The notes: a model not told the origin generated them from the letters alone. A stretch of 64,000 nt of DNA from Meandrina meandrites (GCA_963693305.1 OY855903.1:54687150-54751149), one strand, 5' to 3'. Shown: positions 23,119-35,826, counted from the stretch's first letter. Translations and numbers: made by a program.

Positions 23119-26100
23119 TTAGCGAATTCCAATGGCAGTGGCATTTAAGCCGTCCTTCCAGCGATTGCTAGAAGAGTAGCAGCCACAGCCTCCAAAATGT
23201 ACCTCTGTCAAGAAGAAGAACTTGCTTGGCATCTTGAGGTCAGGAGTCGAGACAGGAATGCTTTTGGAACGCCAATCGACAGCGACACCACTGTCTTCGT
23301 AAGGCGAGCTCAAAGCATGATTGCTTGGGTTTTGAAGGTTATAGTTTGGCATGAACGCAAATAGGCTATTTGGATTTGCGTCACAGTTGTAAAACTGGAT
23401 GACGTTGCCGTTTGATCTGAAGCCTTGGTAACCTCTACTTTGTGCAGCTGCTGCTGGAATTATGCCAAGATAAATGTACTTGTTCATGAATTGATTCATT
23501 GGTACAGTGTAACCAGAGTAGCTGTTGACCAAAACTCCAAAATTAGTATGGGCGAAATTTGGATGAGGCTGAATCAGAGTGTAAAACTCCCTATGGTGGA
23601 CTTTTTCCTGCAACTTCAGTAAAACGTTTTTCCTGTCCTTGAAGAGGGTGTTGACGATCTGCTGAGCATCTGATCTCAGAGTGAGGCTTCCAGGAAGGAA
23701 AGTGAAACCTCCTCCATCAATCTTTAGCTCACAATACACCTCAATGGGTTCTGAATTTGGTAACGGATGGATCTTGTAGACGCCACTCACTGCTGCAGGA
23801 TCGAAATGTTGAATTTCGTTACAACTCTTGTAACACTGAAATGCAAAAGGAACAGCTGAGTTAAATATTTCTGTTAAACTTGCTGTGGCCTGGTATATTA
23901 GATGCTGTACATCTGAACCAAAATGGCGACTTAAAAATGGAAACATTTGTTGCTTGGAACCGTGTTAGTTTATTGGACTTGAGAACAGGAAGTCGAGAGA
24001 ATGAACCTAGTTGTCCGTCTGTGTTATGTTTTTCCTGGTGCCTCGTGGGTTACAAACATCATTAGTATAGCTTCTTAACTTTGATATTGAAATAACAGTT
24101 AGGACATATCAGTAGGCTAAAGAGCTTCGTAAATCAACAACTCAGGCAGACTACCCTATGTCTGTGTATCAATGGCCATACAGAAAAAATACAGCTAAAC
24201 ATTACGTCGGCTTCGATTCAATACAAAATACAAAGTCTTCAATTAGGTTAAGTCTGCATACGGACCAAAAGGCCCATCAGGCTGGAGCTTATTCCAGTTT
24301 GCGTAACATGAAGCGACTAGGAGTATTTCCACTCCCCCCTAGATGGGATGTTAGTCCATTGCAGGGTTACCGCCAGCAGTAAATTCGCCGGTACGCATTT
24401 ATACATCTGGATGAAGAGAGGCACTATGATTGCAAAGCGTCTTGCCTAAGAACACAACGCAGTGGCCCAGCCAGGGCTCGAACCCGGACCATTCGATCCG
24501 GAGTCCTGCGCACTAATCATTAGGCCACCGCGCCTTCCACAACGATTCAATAAAGCCAAGTTGGAATGATAACTGAGTCTTGTGTCATTGTCGTTGGCAG
24601 TTGAAAAGGAAGCGACGAGTTGATTGGTAGATTCGAAATGACTCGAATGCCTCAAATTCCTTTAGTCCAGAATCTGGCACCGATCATGTTGAGGAAGCTA
24701 CTTTTGCGAATTCAGGATCGCTTTTCTTGGATAGTTTTGGAAGGATGAAGTTCTAATTCGGCACTGGCACGAAGAAATATCTAGTCGAACGGATGCCTGT
24801 ATTTTCGAGGTGAGAATCGTGATGTTTGGCATCAGTTCGGTCTTGAACTGGACAAGATCGCGGCCGCCGGCTGTCAAGCTGCCTGCCTTGTTTTCCTTTC
24901 TCTCTTCTTTCTATTTGGTTGATAAATGATCTCGCAAAATGACGCCTTGAATGGCTCAGGACGGCAAACAAATATGGCATAAGACGCAGTTAACATTTCA
25001 TCTCAGTGACGTTTATAGAATCACTTAGAGTAAACTTTGTATTTTGTAGAAGATCGAAGCCGACAAAGTGTTTCCTATGATTTCTTCTTTACGCGCAGAT
25101 CGGGGCATAGGTGGGTTGCCTGTGTCGACACCAGCATGAGGCACTATTCCTGGGGTGTCTCCAGCAGTTTTTTGAAAGGATAATGCATAAAATTCTCAAT
25201 GAGCTTTTAAGCGATTTTCTTTAAATTGCACCAGTTATTGCTCTTTCATTGAATTTGGTATTTTGTTAAGTGAAACCGACATTGCCATGACAAATGACCA
25301 AACAGAAAACATCGAAACCCCATAGGAATAAGGAATACCTTAAATTAAAGTGCATTTCCAATAAAATATACATGAATAAAACATTTTGTATGTTTGATTT
25401 AAAGTTGCCAACGTATTTTCAATTCATTTTAGCATTCTGTCAAAAGGAAAATTCTTGTTGCAAGAAGTGATGCGCATGTGGAGATGTTATCATTTGTGGG
25501 TAGTAACAGAGGAGGGCTCGTGTTTCTTGAATAGCGTACGCAGTACATCGCATATGTATTTTGAGACAAGCAGGACTTCTTAATTCACAAAAAAGCGATT
25601 TTTAACTTCAAGGCTTTACGATTTTCAAGAGAAACAGGAAACAGGCCGGATTTTAAAACAAATACTGTTTACGACATGAGTGATGTTAGGAGTGATCATG
25701 CATAAACGTTTTCAGTGTTTATCCGATTTTACATAAGCCCTAGCTAGCTTATTGTTTGCTTTAAACCTTTGATAATTGCAGTAACATTGAATTTAATTAG
25801 CCACGGTAGCTTTTACTATTTTTAGCGCCTTTGGCGACAAATGTTTTGGTATCCAAAAAGCAAGTGCCTTAACAAAGAGATGAAATCATTATTGTTGAAC
25901 TGACCTTGTCTTCCCTTATCTGCTGGAACACAAATCCTGTCGAGTAGATGAGAGATTTGTCTCTATCACATAAATCTTCAGCTCCACCGTCATTCAATTC
26001 ACAGAGACCATTGGCGCCTGCTAATCTCTCGTAGTTGTACGAGATGCATCTTGACTGATCGCGACATGCCTGAATACAACTGAACCAGTCTCTGGCGTAT

Positions 26101-26222
26101 AATTGTTGAAAAACATGGCCGACTAAGGCATGGTTGTTTTCAGTTGCTGGCTGAAATGTAGCACTTTTTCCTCGAAGAAGTGTCGCCAGCAGTAATTTGA
26201 GAAAAACAAAGTTTTTGAACAT
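23119..26222 (-). CDS. Gene B: secreted PAN/Apple + novel C-terminal module
   Basis: Two exons, 26222-25905 and 23835-23119, phase-0 join at ...QQIREDK|CYKSCNEIQ (donor gtcagt, acceptor tgcatttcag), 344 residues if no small exon is hidden in the 2-kb intron. Exon 1: signal peptide starting MFKNFVFLKLLLATLL, then a PAN/Apple domain (VGHVFQQLYARDWFSCIQAC, RCISYNYE, GLCELN, EDLC). Exon 2: the family module, ending FFFLTEVHFGGCGCYSSSNR and ATAIGIR. PAN domains bind proteins or carbohydrates outside the cell, so an extracellular matrix or recognition role is plausible but unproven. Odd point: the PAN cysteine seen in paralogs (ELNDCGVEDLC) is Gly here (ELNDGGAEDLC), leaving an unpaired cysteine. 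Upstream in-frame Met codons (to 26294) are possible, but the chosen start matches the paralogs. A SINE lies in the intron. Confidence 0.82.
24268..24534 (-). mobile_element. tRNA-derived SINE, near full length
   Basis: Minus strand begins with a tRNA-like head (24534-24462: GGCGCGGTGGCCTAATGATT, B box GGTTCGAGCC) and continues into a conserved body (cttgggcaagac-like, cgccggtacgcatttatac on the other strand, ggcccatcaggctggagctt). Fragments of the same body occur at 14841-14952 and 30951-31040. The body resembles the widely conserved animal SINE core described as Nin-DC; that name is from memory and untested. It lies inside the intron of gene B. Confidence 0.78.
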
Positions 26223-27369
26223 TACAGAAACGAAAATAAGAAGGCTCGTGTACATGTGTTTGAAAAGCAAAACCGTAAACACAGCGAAAAACACAAAACA
26301 TTTTTGTTTGGACAGTGTTTTTGATTAAAACTGTTAATATCATGCACACCTGCTATGTCAGTTCTTATTATTCAATGAATTACTTATCTTTGGTTAATTT
26401 GACTTAAAGAAACAGACTACTGGATACTGTGATTGGTCAAACCTGTATGCCCCAGCTCACGTTTAAAACACAGGTTACAGAAAGAAAACGCTCAGTATTT
26501 GGATGGATTAAGCTCAATTCAAAACAAAACTTTTGTTGCTATGCTGGCAAAATGTTGAGAGAAAGGGTCAATTCATTTAAGCTTTAGTGTTCTAACTTGA
26601 CACTAGTGAGACACATTTTCTCTCTCTTCAGTAAATGAAAACCAGAAAACGCAAACAAACTTGACAACTTCGTGTGGCAAATATTAATGACCAAATTTCT
26701 AAACTTATTATTAGCCTTTATCAGGTGGTTCTTTCTGACTGATAGCAATGACTGCTGTCAATCATTAAGACTGTCTCAAAACCCAGAGCGATGATCTCAG
26801 CTGGGCGATTCAAAGTTCAACACAATTTTTCTTACTCTTTTGGTGATATCATTATAGTGGTCCCAAAATTTATTAAAAACGGTGCAACATACAATGCAAA
26901 CAGAAGATTTTCCGATCTCATTCAAATTGCACGAAATACGCTTTCACAAGACAGCTAGTTATAAGAAAATAACGGAAAGTAATCAGAGGGTCTATGATAT
27001 TTTTGTTTAATTAAGAGACTCCTTCGCCGAACCAGTATCATATAACATTTAACTTTTGTTGTCAAAAATTAAGAAAGGGCTTTTCATTTTGGACCTAATA
27101 TTGATGGCCTACCAAGTCAAACATGATGAACATGCAGCAAGGCACGTCGTGTTTTTTTCATTATTTCACTTGATTATTAAAAAAAATGTCTGTCAAAAAA
27201 CACTTTACTCAGCTGCGAAAAGGAATCACGAATTCACATTTCATTCTGTTCATTCGGACCTTTTATTTTTCTCAAAATTTAGAAACCCACCTGAATATCA
27301 ACAACTTTCGTCTAACTTAGTGGTATTTGTTGCTTCAGCGAGCTTGGTTAATTGCATGCTAGAAAATTG
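26223..27369. other. 5' flank of gene B; no gene recognised
   Basis: AT-rich, no clear promoter element. A 104-codon plus-strand frame (27056-27370) has no recognisable features. Confidence 0.35.
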
Positions 27370-27765
27370 AATAAACTGACCTATAAATGTGTTAACGTTT
27401 TCTTCGATTCTATCTTACCCGAGCAATAGCATTTCTATTAATGTAACTAATAATCGAAAAAAACACTTTTGAAATAATTTTTTTTTGAAATTTAAGTACT
27501 ATTGTCAGTTAACTCACGAAAGGTTCACTGCGCCCATAAAAGGTTGCTGAGCCACGAAATCACATTTCATTCAAACTTTTTTACAGCTGAAAATAATCAA
27601 TTTTTGTTTGAATAAACTGACCAAGAAATGCTTTAAATTTTTGTTCGATTGTATCGTACCTAACCAATACTTGTTTTAAATAAATTTAAAACATCATAAG
27701 AAGAAGTAAAAAGCAGTTTTGAAAGACCTTTGATTTTAAATTTAAGTAGTATTCACAGTTAAGGC
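27370..27765 (+). repeat. Diverged tandem duplication, about 240-bp period
   Basis: Two stretches share the order ttgaataaactgacc..., gttcgattgtatc/cttcgattctatc, tacc, aa(tt)taagta(c/g)tatt...cagttaa. They begin near 27370 and 27610. Old and gapped. Confidence 0.5.
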
Positions 27766-28776
27766 GGGGGTACAACCGAAGCCCGTTTTTCCACTGCTTA
27801 ACTTGGGTTTTAAGCGAATATCTCGTTCGCGTTTCAAGCAATCCCAAAACCCTCTGCCTCACTTCACAAACCATGTTTAGCGGTGTTTCGTCAATGTTTT
27901 GGGTGATTTTTGGGGATGTTTGGGATTAAATACTTTTTTCTCAAAGGATTAGTAAAATTTGGAGAAATAAGAAATATTTTAATATTTAAAAAGATTGAAT
28001 TTAAAAAGATTTAATGTGATATTAATATTAGAATTTGAAGTTAAAAATTAGTAGATGGACACCAAAAAAGTCCCCTGACAACCGGTCTTTGATCTCCCTA
28101 ATGGCGCACATTTTTTGAATCCAATTCTGTCCAGTAAATTTAGAAGGAGAAAGAAGCACGTTGAATAGAACACATAACAAGCTGACGTTCATTTTAGTAA
28201 AAGACATTTTATCAAGTCATTATCTACTGTTATTATTAAGCCGCCACTGACAAGAACATTTTTTCCGGAAGCATGGTTCAAATTGAATTTAACTATACAC
28301 TAGAATGACGTTCATTACAAGTAAAGAAATGTGGATTTTGTGCACATTTCTTCGGCGTTCATGCACAAGATTCACTAGCCGATCCGAAAAAAATGAAAGT
28401 GAAACCTGAGGGGAAGTATGTATAAAGTTTCTTTTGTGGACAATATCACAACTCTCCAAAGATCAGGCAACATTTGTTCAGCCAATCACAGTTCAGTCCT
28501 TTTCCTTTGTTATTAATTGCCTTGCCTCTTTATATTAAAGCTAATGGCTTAGTGCCCATGTTCCTAATTGCGGAAGATAAAGAGAACGAGTAAACAACGT
28601 TTCAATATGTCTTCATCAATTTTATTGTCGCTTAGCTTGTTCCCGCTTTTCAGGCTTACAACATACTCTTAACTTGATTAACTCTTTATGTATAGTCATG
28701 CTGGCAACATAACCATTACGTAAAAAGCGTGAATATTAATGGCTACAAATCAACAGAGGTATAGTATGTCATGAAA
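27766..28776. other. No gene recognised
   Basis: AT-rich sequence between the tandem duplication and the 3' end of gene C. Confidence 0.35.
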
Positions 28777-28782
28777 TTTATT
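28777..28782 (-). promoter_or_regulatory. Polyadenylation signal for gene C
   Basis: AATAAA on the minus strand, about 80 bases beyond the gene C stop codon. Confidence 0.55.
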
Positions 28783-28862
28783 CGTTATTAAAACTGAAAA
28801 CTATCGGCTAAGTTGGGCTATCTTATTTACCGATCAAGGGAAACGGGCAGGTTAGTAAGCCT

Positions 28863-30094
28863 CTAGCGAACTCCAATGGCAGTGGCGTGATAGCCATACT
28901 TCCTCCAGCGGTCACTGGAAGTGTAACAGCCACAGCCTCCGAAATGCAGCTCTGTCAAGAAGAAGAACTTGTTTGGCATCATGCGATCAGGATGTGTGAT
29001 GGCAATGCCCTTGGAGCGCCAGCTCACCGCAACACCGACGTTTTCATAAACCAGGTTGGAACCATGGTAACTGCTCGGGGTTTGAAGATTGTGGTTTGGC
29101 ATGAACGCAAACAGGCTGTTGGGATTTTTGTCACAGTTTTTAAACTGGATTATGTGGCCGTTGGCTTTGAAACCTTGGTAATTGTTATTCCGTGCAGCTG
29201 ATTCAGGAATGATTCCAAAGAAGATGTAATCTTTCATGAAGTGGTTCTTTGGTATAGTGTAGCCAGAGTAGCTGTTGACCAAAACTCCAAAATTAGTGTT
29301 GGCGAAAGATGGATGGGGCTGGATCAGAGTGGAAGACTCGCTGCGATCGACTTTTTTCTGTAACTTGAGCAGAACGTTTTTCTTGTCCTTGAAGAGGGCG
29401 TTGACAATCTGCTGAGCATCTTGTCTCCTTGTCAGACTGCGAGGAAGGAAGGTAAAACCCCCGCCACTTATTGCCATCTCACAGTACACCTCAATGGGTT
29501 TGGCGTTTGGCAACGGATGGATCTTGTACACACCACTTACTGCTCCAGGTCCATGATCTTGAATTTCTTGACAGCTCCTGTAAACCTAAAAACAACAAGA
29601 ACAAAATATACACCTTTGGCTGAAATAGTTCTCACTGCGTTGATTTGAAGTTGAGCTGAATTTTATTCACATAAATTGCATCATTGACAGTGTTCACATG
29701 GTTGTTATTCTGCCCCCGTACTATAAAAAGCGAATTTTGGACCAAGGAAATCTCATGGGAGTATTTTCACAACTCGACGACAACCCTTCCCTGCAGTGAC
29801 TGTTGGGACTACGTACGACTACTGAATAATAGAAAACCAAAAAACTTAATCCTAACCTTGCGGCTGTTTGGAGGATTGTAGTGCTATAATGGTGTTCATG
29901 GCCTTTCGACATATTTTTTACTAAACTAACTGTGATGTTGATCCACTCCAAGGTTTGTCCACCCCCTCCGAATGGTGAGTTATGTTCTTAATGTTTATGT
30001 TACGTACCTTGTTTGAGTCACAGTTGCAGCAAGTATGAGCAGTGCTCCACAGTACGATAGTGCACAAGACGAGAAGAGTTAACGAGGAATTCAT
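28863..30094 (-). CDS. Gene C: secreted protein, CCNC leader + C-terminal module
   Basis: Two exons, 30094-30008 and 29585-28863 (donor gtacgt, acceptor gttgtttttag, phase 0), 269 residues. Exon 1 is 29 codons, exactly as in gene A: signal peptide (MNSSLTLLVLCTIVLWSTAH) then TCCNCDSNK. Exon 2 starts VYRSCQEIQDH and carries the shared module (VYCEM, FTFLP, QDAQQIVNALF, IQPHPSF, NCDKNPNSLFAFMPN, FFFLTELHFGGCGCY, RWRKYGYHATAIGVR). Unlike the PAN-type genes, the first residue of exon 2 is Val, not Cys, as in gene A; the leader supplies cysteines instead. The pyrimidine tract and CAG directly before the ATG again suggest an intron in the 5' UTR. A secreted extracellular protein; biochemical role unknown. 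Confidence 0.85.
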
Positions 30095-30950
30095 CTGACA
30101 AAGAAGAAAAATTGCGAGTGTGCAATTATAACCTGCCGGTTAAAGGATAATACCACAAAGAAGTGTTGTTATGCCTGATTTCATTCTTTCTTAAAATAGC
30201 GAAATCCTCTATCAAAGTACCTGCTTGATTAGACAGAAGAATTCCCTAACTACTGAATATTGTGGCAGGAATTTATCCCTGAATTTATGTATTAGTCAAT
30301 TGAAATCCAGGTCCCCGACCCGCGGTGGGGAATTAAACATTTACCCAGTGACCAAAAAACTCGCTAATTTTCCGACTTTGGCCGCGTTAAATAACGCGTA
30401 AGAAGTTGTATTTTGTCTGCGTGCAGGTGGGGGCATTTTACCGACTTTGATAGATGGGGCATTTTACCGATTTTGTAGAATCCTTAAAGAAAAAGGTAAA
30501 AACATTAACTCCTTTTAGATATTTAAATTACTAACCTTAACTCAGGGCCTGGTTTGTGTGAGTAAAAACAAAAAGCTAAAACGAAGAACAAAAGAGAACA
30601 GAAAATGTTACATTATCAAAGCATGAAAACGAGCAATATATCAAACCTGGGGGTCACGTTGTGTTTGTCCCTATCAAGACATACACACTAATTTCTAGTT
30701 TACCCTGGTTTCTAGTCTTAGTTCTAATTCTAGTATACACCAGCACCTTCCTCAATACATACCTCTCGCAGTTTAAAACTGAGTGAGCTTCTCGTTGAAC
30801 AGATGCCGATTTTATTTGCTACAAGGGTTTGGTTACGCGTGGGTGTGATTAATGGAGTTAATGAGCTTTATTGTGTTTGTCAAGTTTTGTTTAATCATCA
30901 TAGTTCACTGTGTAATTACTCGTGGGAGCATAATTAGTATAATTGCTCGT
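30095..30950. other. 5' flank of gene C
   Basis: Probably contains the untranslated first exon of gene C, which I cannot locate. No other gene. A short near-duplicate phrase (ggggcattttaccgactttg / ggggcattttaccgattttg) occurs near 30430-30475. Confidence 0.35.
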
Positions 30951-31040
30951 GACTAGCATCCAATCCAGGGGGGAGTAGAAATACTCCCAGTCACTTCACG
31001 TTACGGAAAACGGGATAAGCTCCGGCCTGATGGGCAACTA
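30951..31040 (+). mobile_element. SINE fragment (body only)
   Basis: Contains gactagcatccaatccaggg, ggagtagaaatactccc, gggataagctccggcctgat: the body of the SINE at 24268-24534 in the opposite orientation, without its tRNA-like head. Confidence 0.7.
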
Positions 31041-31574
31041 GCTGTTTGAATGCAGACCTTGACCTTACTTAGGATGCGTTTGCTATTACTGCGGAGGCCA
31101 AATTTAATTTCGATCTCAGTTGACAACCTGGGATGGAAGACGTTTTTCATAAAAAAATCTTATATGGCGAGGCTTCGTCCCGAGGTGTTAACCTCTACCT
31201 CTACGTATACCATCTGTGATATAAAAGGTATACATTTGATAGAAAATGGTACCCTTTTCTATCCCTACGGAAGAGATATTGTATCTCCTTTACGTTCGGT
31301 GGGTCTGTTCTAGATATTGTGGAAGGTCCTAAATAACAGTTTTTCCTACTCTTTGGTATGCTACAACCCGTGAAATCCCTACACACAAGTAGATAAGCAG
31401 AGACGATCAGCTTTGATCATGTTTTTTTTTGGTGTTGTCACATGAACGTAAATATAACTATAAGATTAATAGAAGTCATTTATCGTTTGTTTGTTATAAT
31501 AAAAAAGCTTGTTTTGAATGTGCTTACCCTTGATCTTCTGTTTGTTATATTAATTGCTTTTTTGAATTTGCTTA
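31041..31574. other. No gene recognised
   Basis: Single-copy sequence within the window; an 87-codon plus-strand frame at 31050-31313 has no features. Confidence 0.3.
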
Positions 31575-32760
31575 CTGAGAGGAACAGCTGAGATCAACAT
31601 TGCCAATTTTTAAGTCTTAAGTCATGGCAGCTTGCTTTGCTCTGCACGCAAGCAATATCGTTTGATCATGAATGTGTTTGCTTGTCACATCAACACAAAT
31701 AGGCGCTAAGTGATACTTTATCTTCTGTTTGTTATATTAAGACTGTCTCCGCTGAACATTCGAGCAATTAAGGCAAAAATACAGTTTCCAAAAAGAACTC
31801 ATAGCATGGTAACATTTTGAATATAGTTAAGAGGAACTTATAGAAACTTTAACTCTCAAGCAAACACCGCGCGAGATTTGAGGCTATCCATTTTTTAATG
31901 AAAACGGACGTTTCATGTCAACTCTAAATAAAATAACATGCACTTTTAGAATCTTATACGAGGATTGACATTAACTTGCTCAAGAAGGCTTGAGAATTTA
32001 ATCGCTGGGTCACTTAGCCATAGAGAAATGAATTAATGTTACCGTGCTATGAGTAGATCTGTTGTAATTAATTTTCGCAATAATCGCTCGAACGTTAAGC
32101 GTAATCCGTCTGGAAAATTTTGCTTTGTTTTTAATTTGGTAAAGAGGAACAGCTCAGATCAACATTGCCAATTTTTCAGTCTTAAGTCATGACAGTTTGC
32201 TTAGCTCTGCACGCAAGCAATATCGCTCGATCATGAACGTGATTGCTTTTCACATCAACACAAGTAGGCGCTAAGTGGTCATCATCGTCTATTTGTTAAA
32301 TAAATTCTTGTGTGTACTTCATTTGAATTTCAGCTAACGAAGAACAGCTGAGATCGTCATTACCAATTTTTCAGTCTATAATCATGACTGTTTCAGTTTG
32401 CTTTGCTCTGGACGCCAGCTACATCCCCGAGGCTGAATCGTTTGATCATGAATGTGTTGGCTTGTGACATCAACACCTGAAGGCGCTAAGCGGCCCTTTA
32501 TCTTGTGTTTGTTATACTAATTGCTTAGTTGCTAACGAGGAACAGCTGAGATCAACATTGCCTAATTTCAGTCCACAATTATGACAGATTCTGCATTGCT
32601 TTTGTGCGCCACAAACAAACTCAAACAATGACGATCAGTGATCATGATTGTTCGAGTTAGCTTGCATTTTGCTTAGGTGGATAATGTGTTTGTTACTCAG
32701 CTCAGCGCAATTAAACTAAGTGGCCATTTATCTTCTGTTTGTCGAATCTGTTAAAATAGA
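31575..32760 (+). repeat. Four diverged copies of a 160-220-bp unit
   Basis: Units begin near 31581, 32145, 32341 and 32537. Each carries gaacagctgagatcaacatt, a caatttttcagtc block, tcatgacag, a hairpin-like TTGCTT...AAGCAA segment, ttgatcatgaatgtg, acatcaacac, aggcgctaagtgg and ends with atcttctgtttgttata. The first is separated from the rest by about 400 bases. No open frame runs through them. Could be an old satellite or a noncoding-RNA cluster. Confidence 0.7.
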
Positions 32761-35177
32761 ATAAATATTGAGTATAATGGTTAAAGTTTCGTTTTCAAGT
32801 GATTCTACAAAAAAAAAAAAAAAAAAATCGAAGGATTTTGTTATGAGCAAGTAATTTCCCAGTCTTGTTCAATTTCAAATGGATGCTCAGTTTGAATCGA
32901 AACCAGGGCTGACTGTATATAAAATAACGCAAGTATAATGTCTGAAGTGTACGCCTTTTTTAAGCGCCTTGTTCATCCTGGCAGTTCAAAATCTTGTCAG
33001 CTTAGTAGTTCTATCATTTCACAAAATGTCTCAAAGAAGTGTTTCTTTTAACTCTTTTTAATGTAATGCTTTCTCAAAACAACTTCAGAGAATTCAGTTC
33101 TGTACATCTTTAAGTATTTAATTCAGATTTAGCAGGCTACATAAAATGAAGACACTACCAATTTAGATGAAGTTTCTAATTATGTTAACCAGAAAACGTT
33201 TTTTTTCTTTGCTGTACAAAATTAAGAAAGTCTGTAAATTGCCAAAAAAAGGAACGACGGAACCGTAGTTTTCGTTTTTATTGAAGGTATTAAGATATGT
33301 GAACAAAAGTAAGCTTTGCAGTAACTATGTAACATTCAGCGGGTTTCGTTTTGTTTTCAGCCATCAGAATAAAACGTTATTGGAACTGAACGATTAAAAT
33401 TACGGCAAACCTATTCTTATAAATTAGACAAGATTTTTTGAAGCGTTTGTTGGTTAGTATGCTCAAACGAATGGCTGAGGTCAGCAAATACGTCTGGGTG
33501 AGTTTTTGAGCTGTTTCAGATAACTGCAAAAAGCTTTGATGGAAAAAATATAGAGGACGAGAGTTTTATCATCAGAGATGTGATCCAATTGGCAATTGCA
33601 GTGCCATTGTGTGCTATATAAAGTGGGTAGGGTAGCCGTGTAGCTTACAGCGAAACAAAACATTAAATACTTACAAATATGAAAATTAATGAGTCCTTAT
33701 CAAAAAATGCGAAGAAATCTAGAGGTAGCCGCTTATGATCTACTTCTTGAATAATACACAGGGAAACATTTTGAATATAGAATATTATATGCAGTGTAAT
33801 TTGAGGTATATTTACGCCCGACGGAAATAAGCCTGCGAGCACCAAAAATCAAGGAGGAGCAGGACAGGGAATAATTATATTTAAAACTTTTGCAACAAAA
33901 TACTTCCATAGAACGAAATATTGTATGCGAGGAAATTCTTCTACATTTAAAACAATTTATTAATAACATATTTTATATACAGAACGAAATATAAACAACA
34001 AGCTACTCGTTTGTTGTTTCGTTAATTAAAGCAGGAAATTCGCCTGGCTAGATGGAAACTTCTGCTTGGAGAATTAGGACTAAGGAATAAAAATACCGCT
34101 TTACTGAAATATTAATTTGTACCTGTCACCATCGGTAAATGTACAATAAAATTAAAAATGGAACAGATCCGCCTATCAAAATTTGTCAGTTCGTCCTTCG
34201 CTCTCGTGGTCTTTGGTGAATTTTTATGAAGAAATATATTTATAGCACTACAACAACAACAACACACTTTGTAGTGTTCCCGTATTAGTACTTCATGTAT
34301 GCGCATGTTGTAAACCGCAAAGCATTATTGGTTCGTTTGGTTGGAGCCATCTTGGATGTAGCATGGGGAGTGTTATTAAACATGTTAAGTTCTGAGTGAA
34401 TCGAGTGATATTGTGTTGCCATCCAACCACGGACAGTACACACTTTATTACCAGAATTAAATTAGAATTACAAAGGACTGCTTTTAGCATAGCCCTTGAT
34501 TATATTTGAGATAGTTTCGTTTTTTTTTCTTGGTTCTGGTGTTTTTAATATTTTCCTATGCATTGTATAAAGAAATATACTATAAACTGAACTTCTAATT
34601 TCATCCTCACACATAGTTTGCTCTACATTGCGCAAGGCACAAAAAGATGGTAGGGCAATCTAGGTAATAAAAGGTGATATCTGCATACGGATTGTTTGTC
34701 TACGTCTCTTACTTAGCTGGCGCGAAATACTGTCCGCTTTGAAGATTTAGAACATCTCAGGTGCCTTTATTATATATGCACAAAACTTCCTCTTATCAGG
34801 CTTGACTCAAGTATTCCAGCGTACACGAGTGATGAACAAAACCGCCTTCTTTAATAAAGCTTCCCTCCACAGCGTCAACGTCAATTTTCAATTTCGTAAC
34901 GAGTCTATAGCATAATGCAGCGAAAACGAACGGACAGGGAAACAATTATCTTGCGTTAACTGTGAAGTTAGGTGTGGCTACCTGACTTGTTCCCCAGACA
35001 CGCGTGATTAACATAAATCGCCCTTTTTAATAAGGCTTCCCTTCAGAGCGTCAATTTTCAATTTCTTAACAAATCGATGCTACAACGCAATGAAAACTTA
35101 CGAACAAGAAAACAATTATCTTGTGTTGCTCTTTTGTCTAGTTCTTTTCGTTACTTTTTCGGTAAAGATGTGTTCAG
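32761..35177. other. No gene recognised
   Basis: AT-rich, with an A run near 32810. Minus-strand frames of 60-78 codons (33481-34490) show no domain features or convincing splice borders. Confidence 0.35.
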
Positions 35178-35826
35178 TTGCTGATTATGATTTGAAATGT
35201 CCCTCTACCCTATTGAACCAACGGCAATTGAGGGTCAAGGGTGCCGTGAAGAGTGTGGAGGAGGGGAAATCCCACTTTCTAGCCCAAGTTTTGCCCAAAT
35301 CCAATTTTCCAGACTATACTTTGGCCAGATATCATTCCCATTGCCACTTTTTTGTTTTTGATTCCTAGCCCCAGTGACCAAAATCCCATTTCCCAGTATG
35401 TGTTGCAAAACAGAAAGATTTGAAACGCCCCTCCTCTATCAAATAATACGGTAATCGAGGGTCAAGAGTGAGGGGTGAAGGGGGGAGGCGGGAGGGGAGG
35501 AAGGGGAGGGAATAAATCCATATCTCAGCCTAAATTAAGCCCCAATTTAATTTTCCAGCCTATTTTTGCACTAATCCCAGTCCTATTCCCACTTTTTTGT
35601 TTGTTATTCCCAGTTCCAGTGACCAAAAGTTCATTTTCCAAATGAAAAATTGGCAAAACTAGGTCCTATTTAACCTCTCCAGGCCTCTTATAATTGTCCA
35701 ATACTAGTCAAGCAGGAACACTGGGTGCAGTAAGTAACGAAAAAGGGAAGCAGACTAGAAGCAACATTATGGCAAATATTTATTTAAAAGAACACATTAC
35801 AAAATGAATGACTTGGGCACGCACGT
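35178..35826 (+). repeat. Duplicated block segment (pairs with 59493-60080)
   Basis: Shares gctgattatgatttgaaatg, caattgagggtcaa, gaggggaaatc, the ccagtgaccaaaag/cagaag phrases and agcaacattatggc with 59493-60080. It is the left part of the repeated unit that carries the PAN-type genes. Confidence 0.8.

Noticed and set aside
24446..24655. 69-codon frame and possible functional tRNA gene
   Set aside because: The frame is read-through of the SINE tRNA-like head; the flanking SINE body shows it is not a free tRNA gene.
28887..29201. Plus-strand 104-codon frame opposite gene C
   Set aside because: Antisense shadow of the conserved last exon; equivalent shadows occur opposite A, B, D and F.
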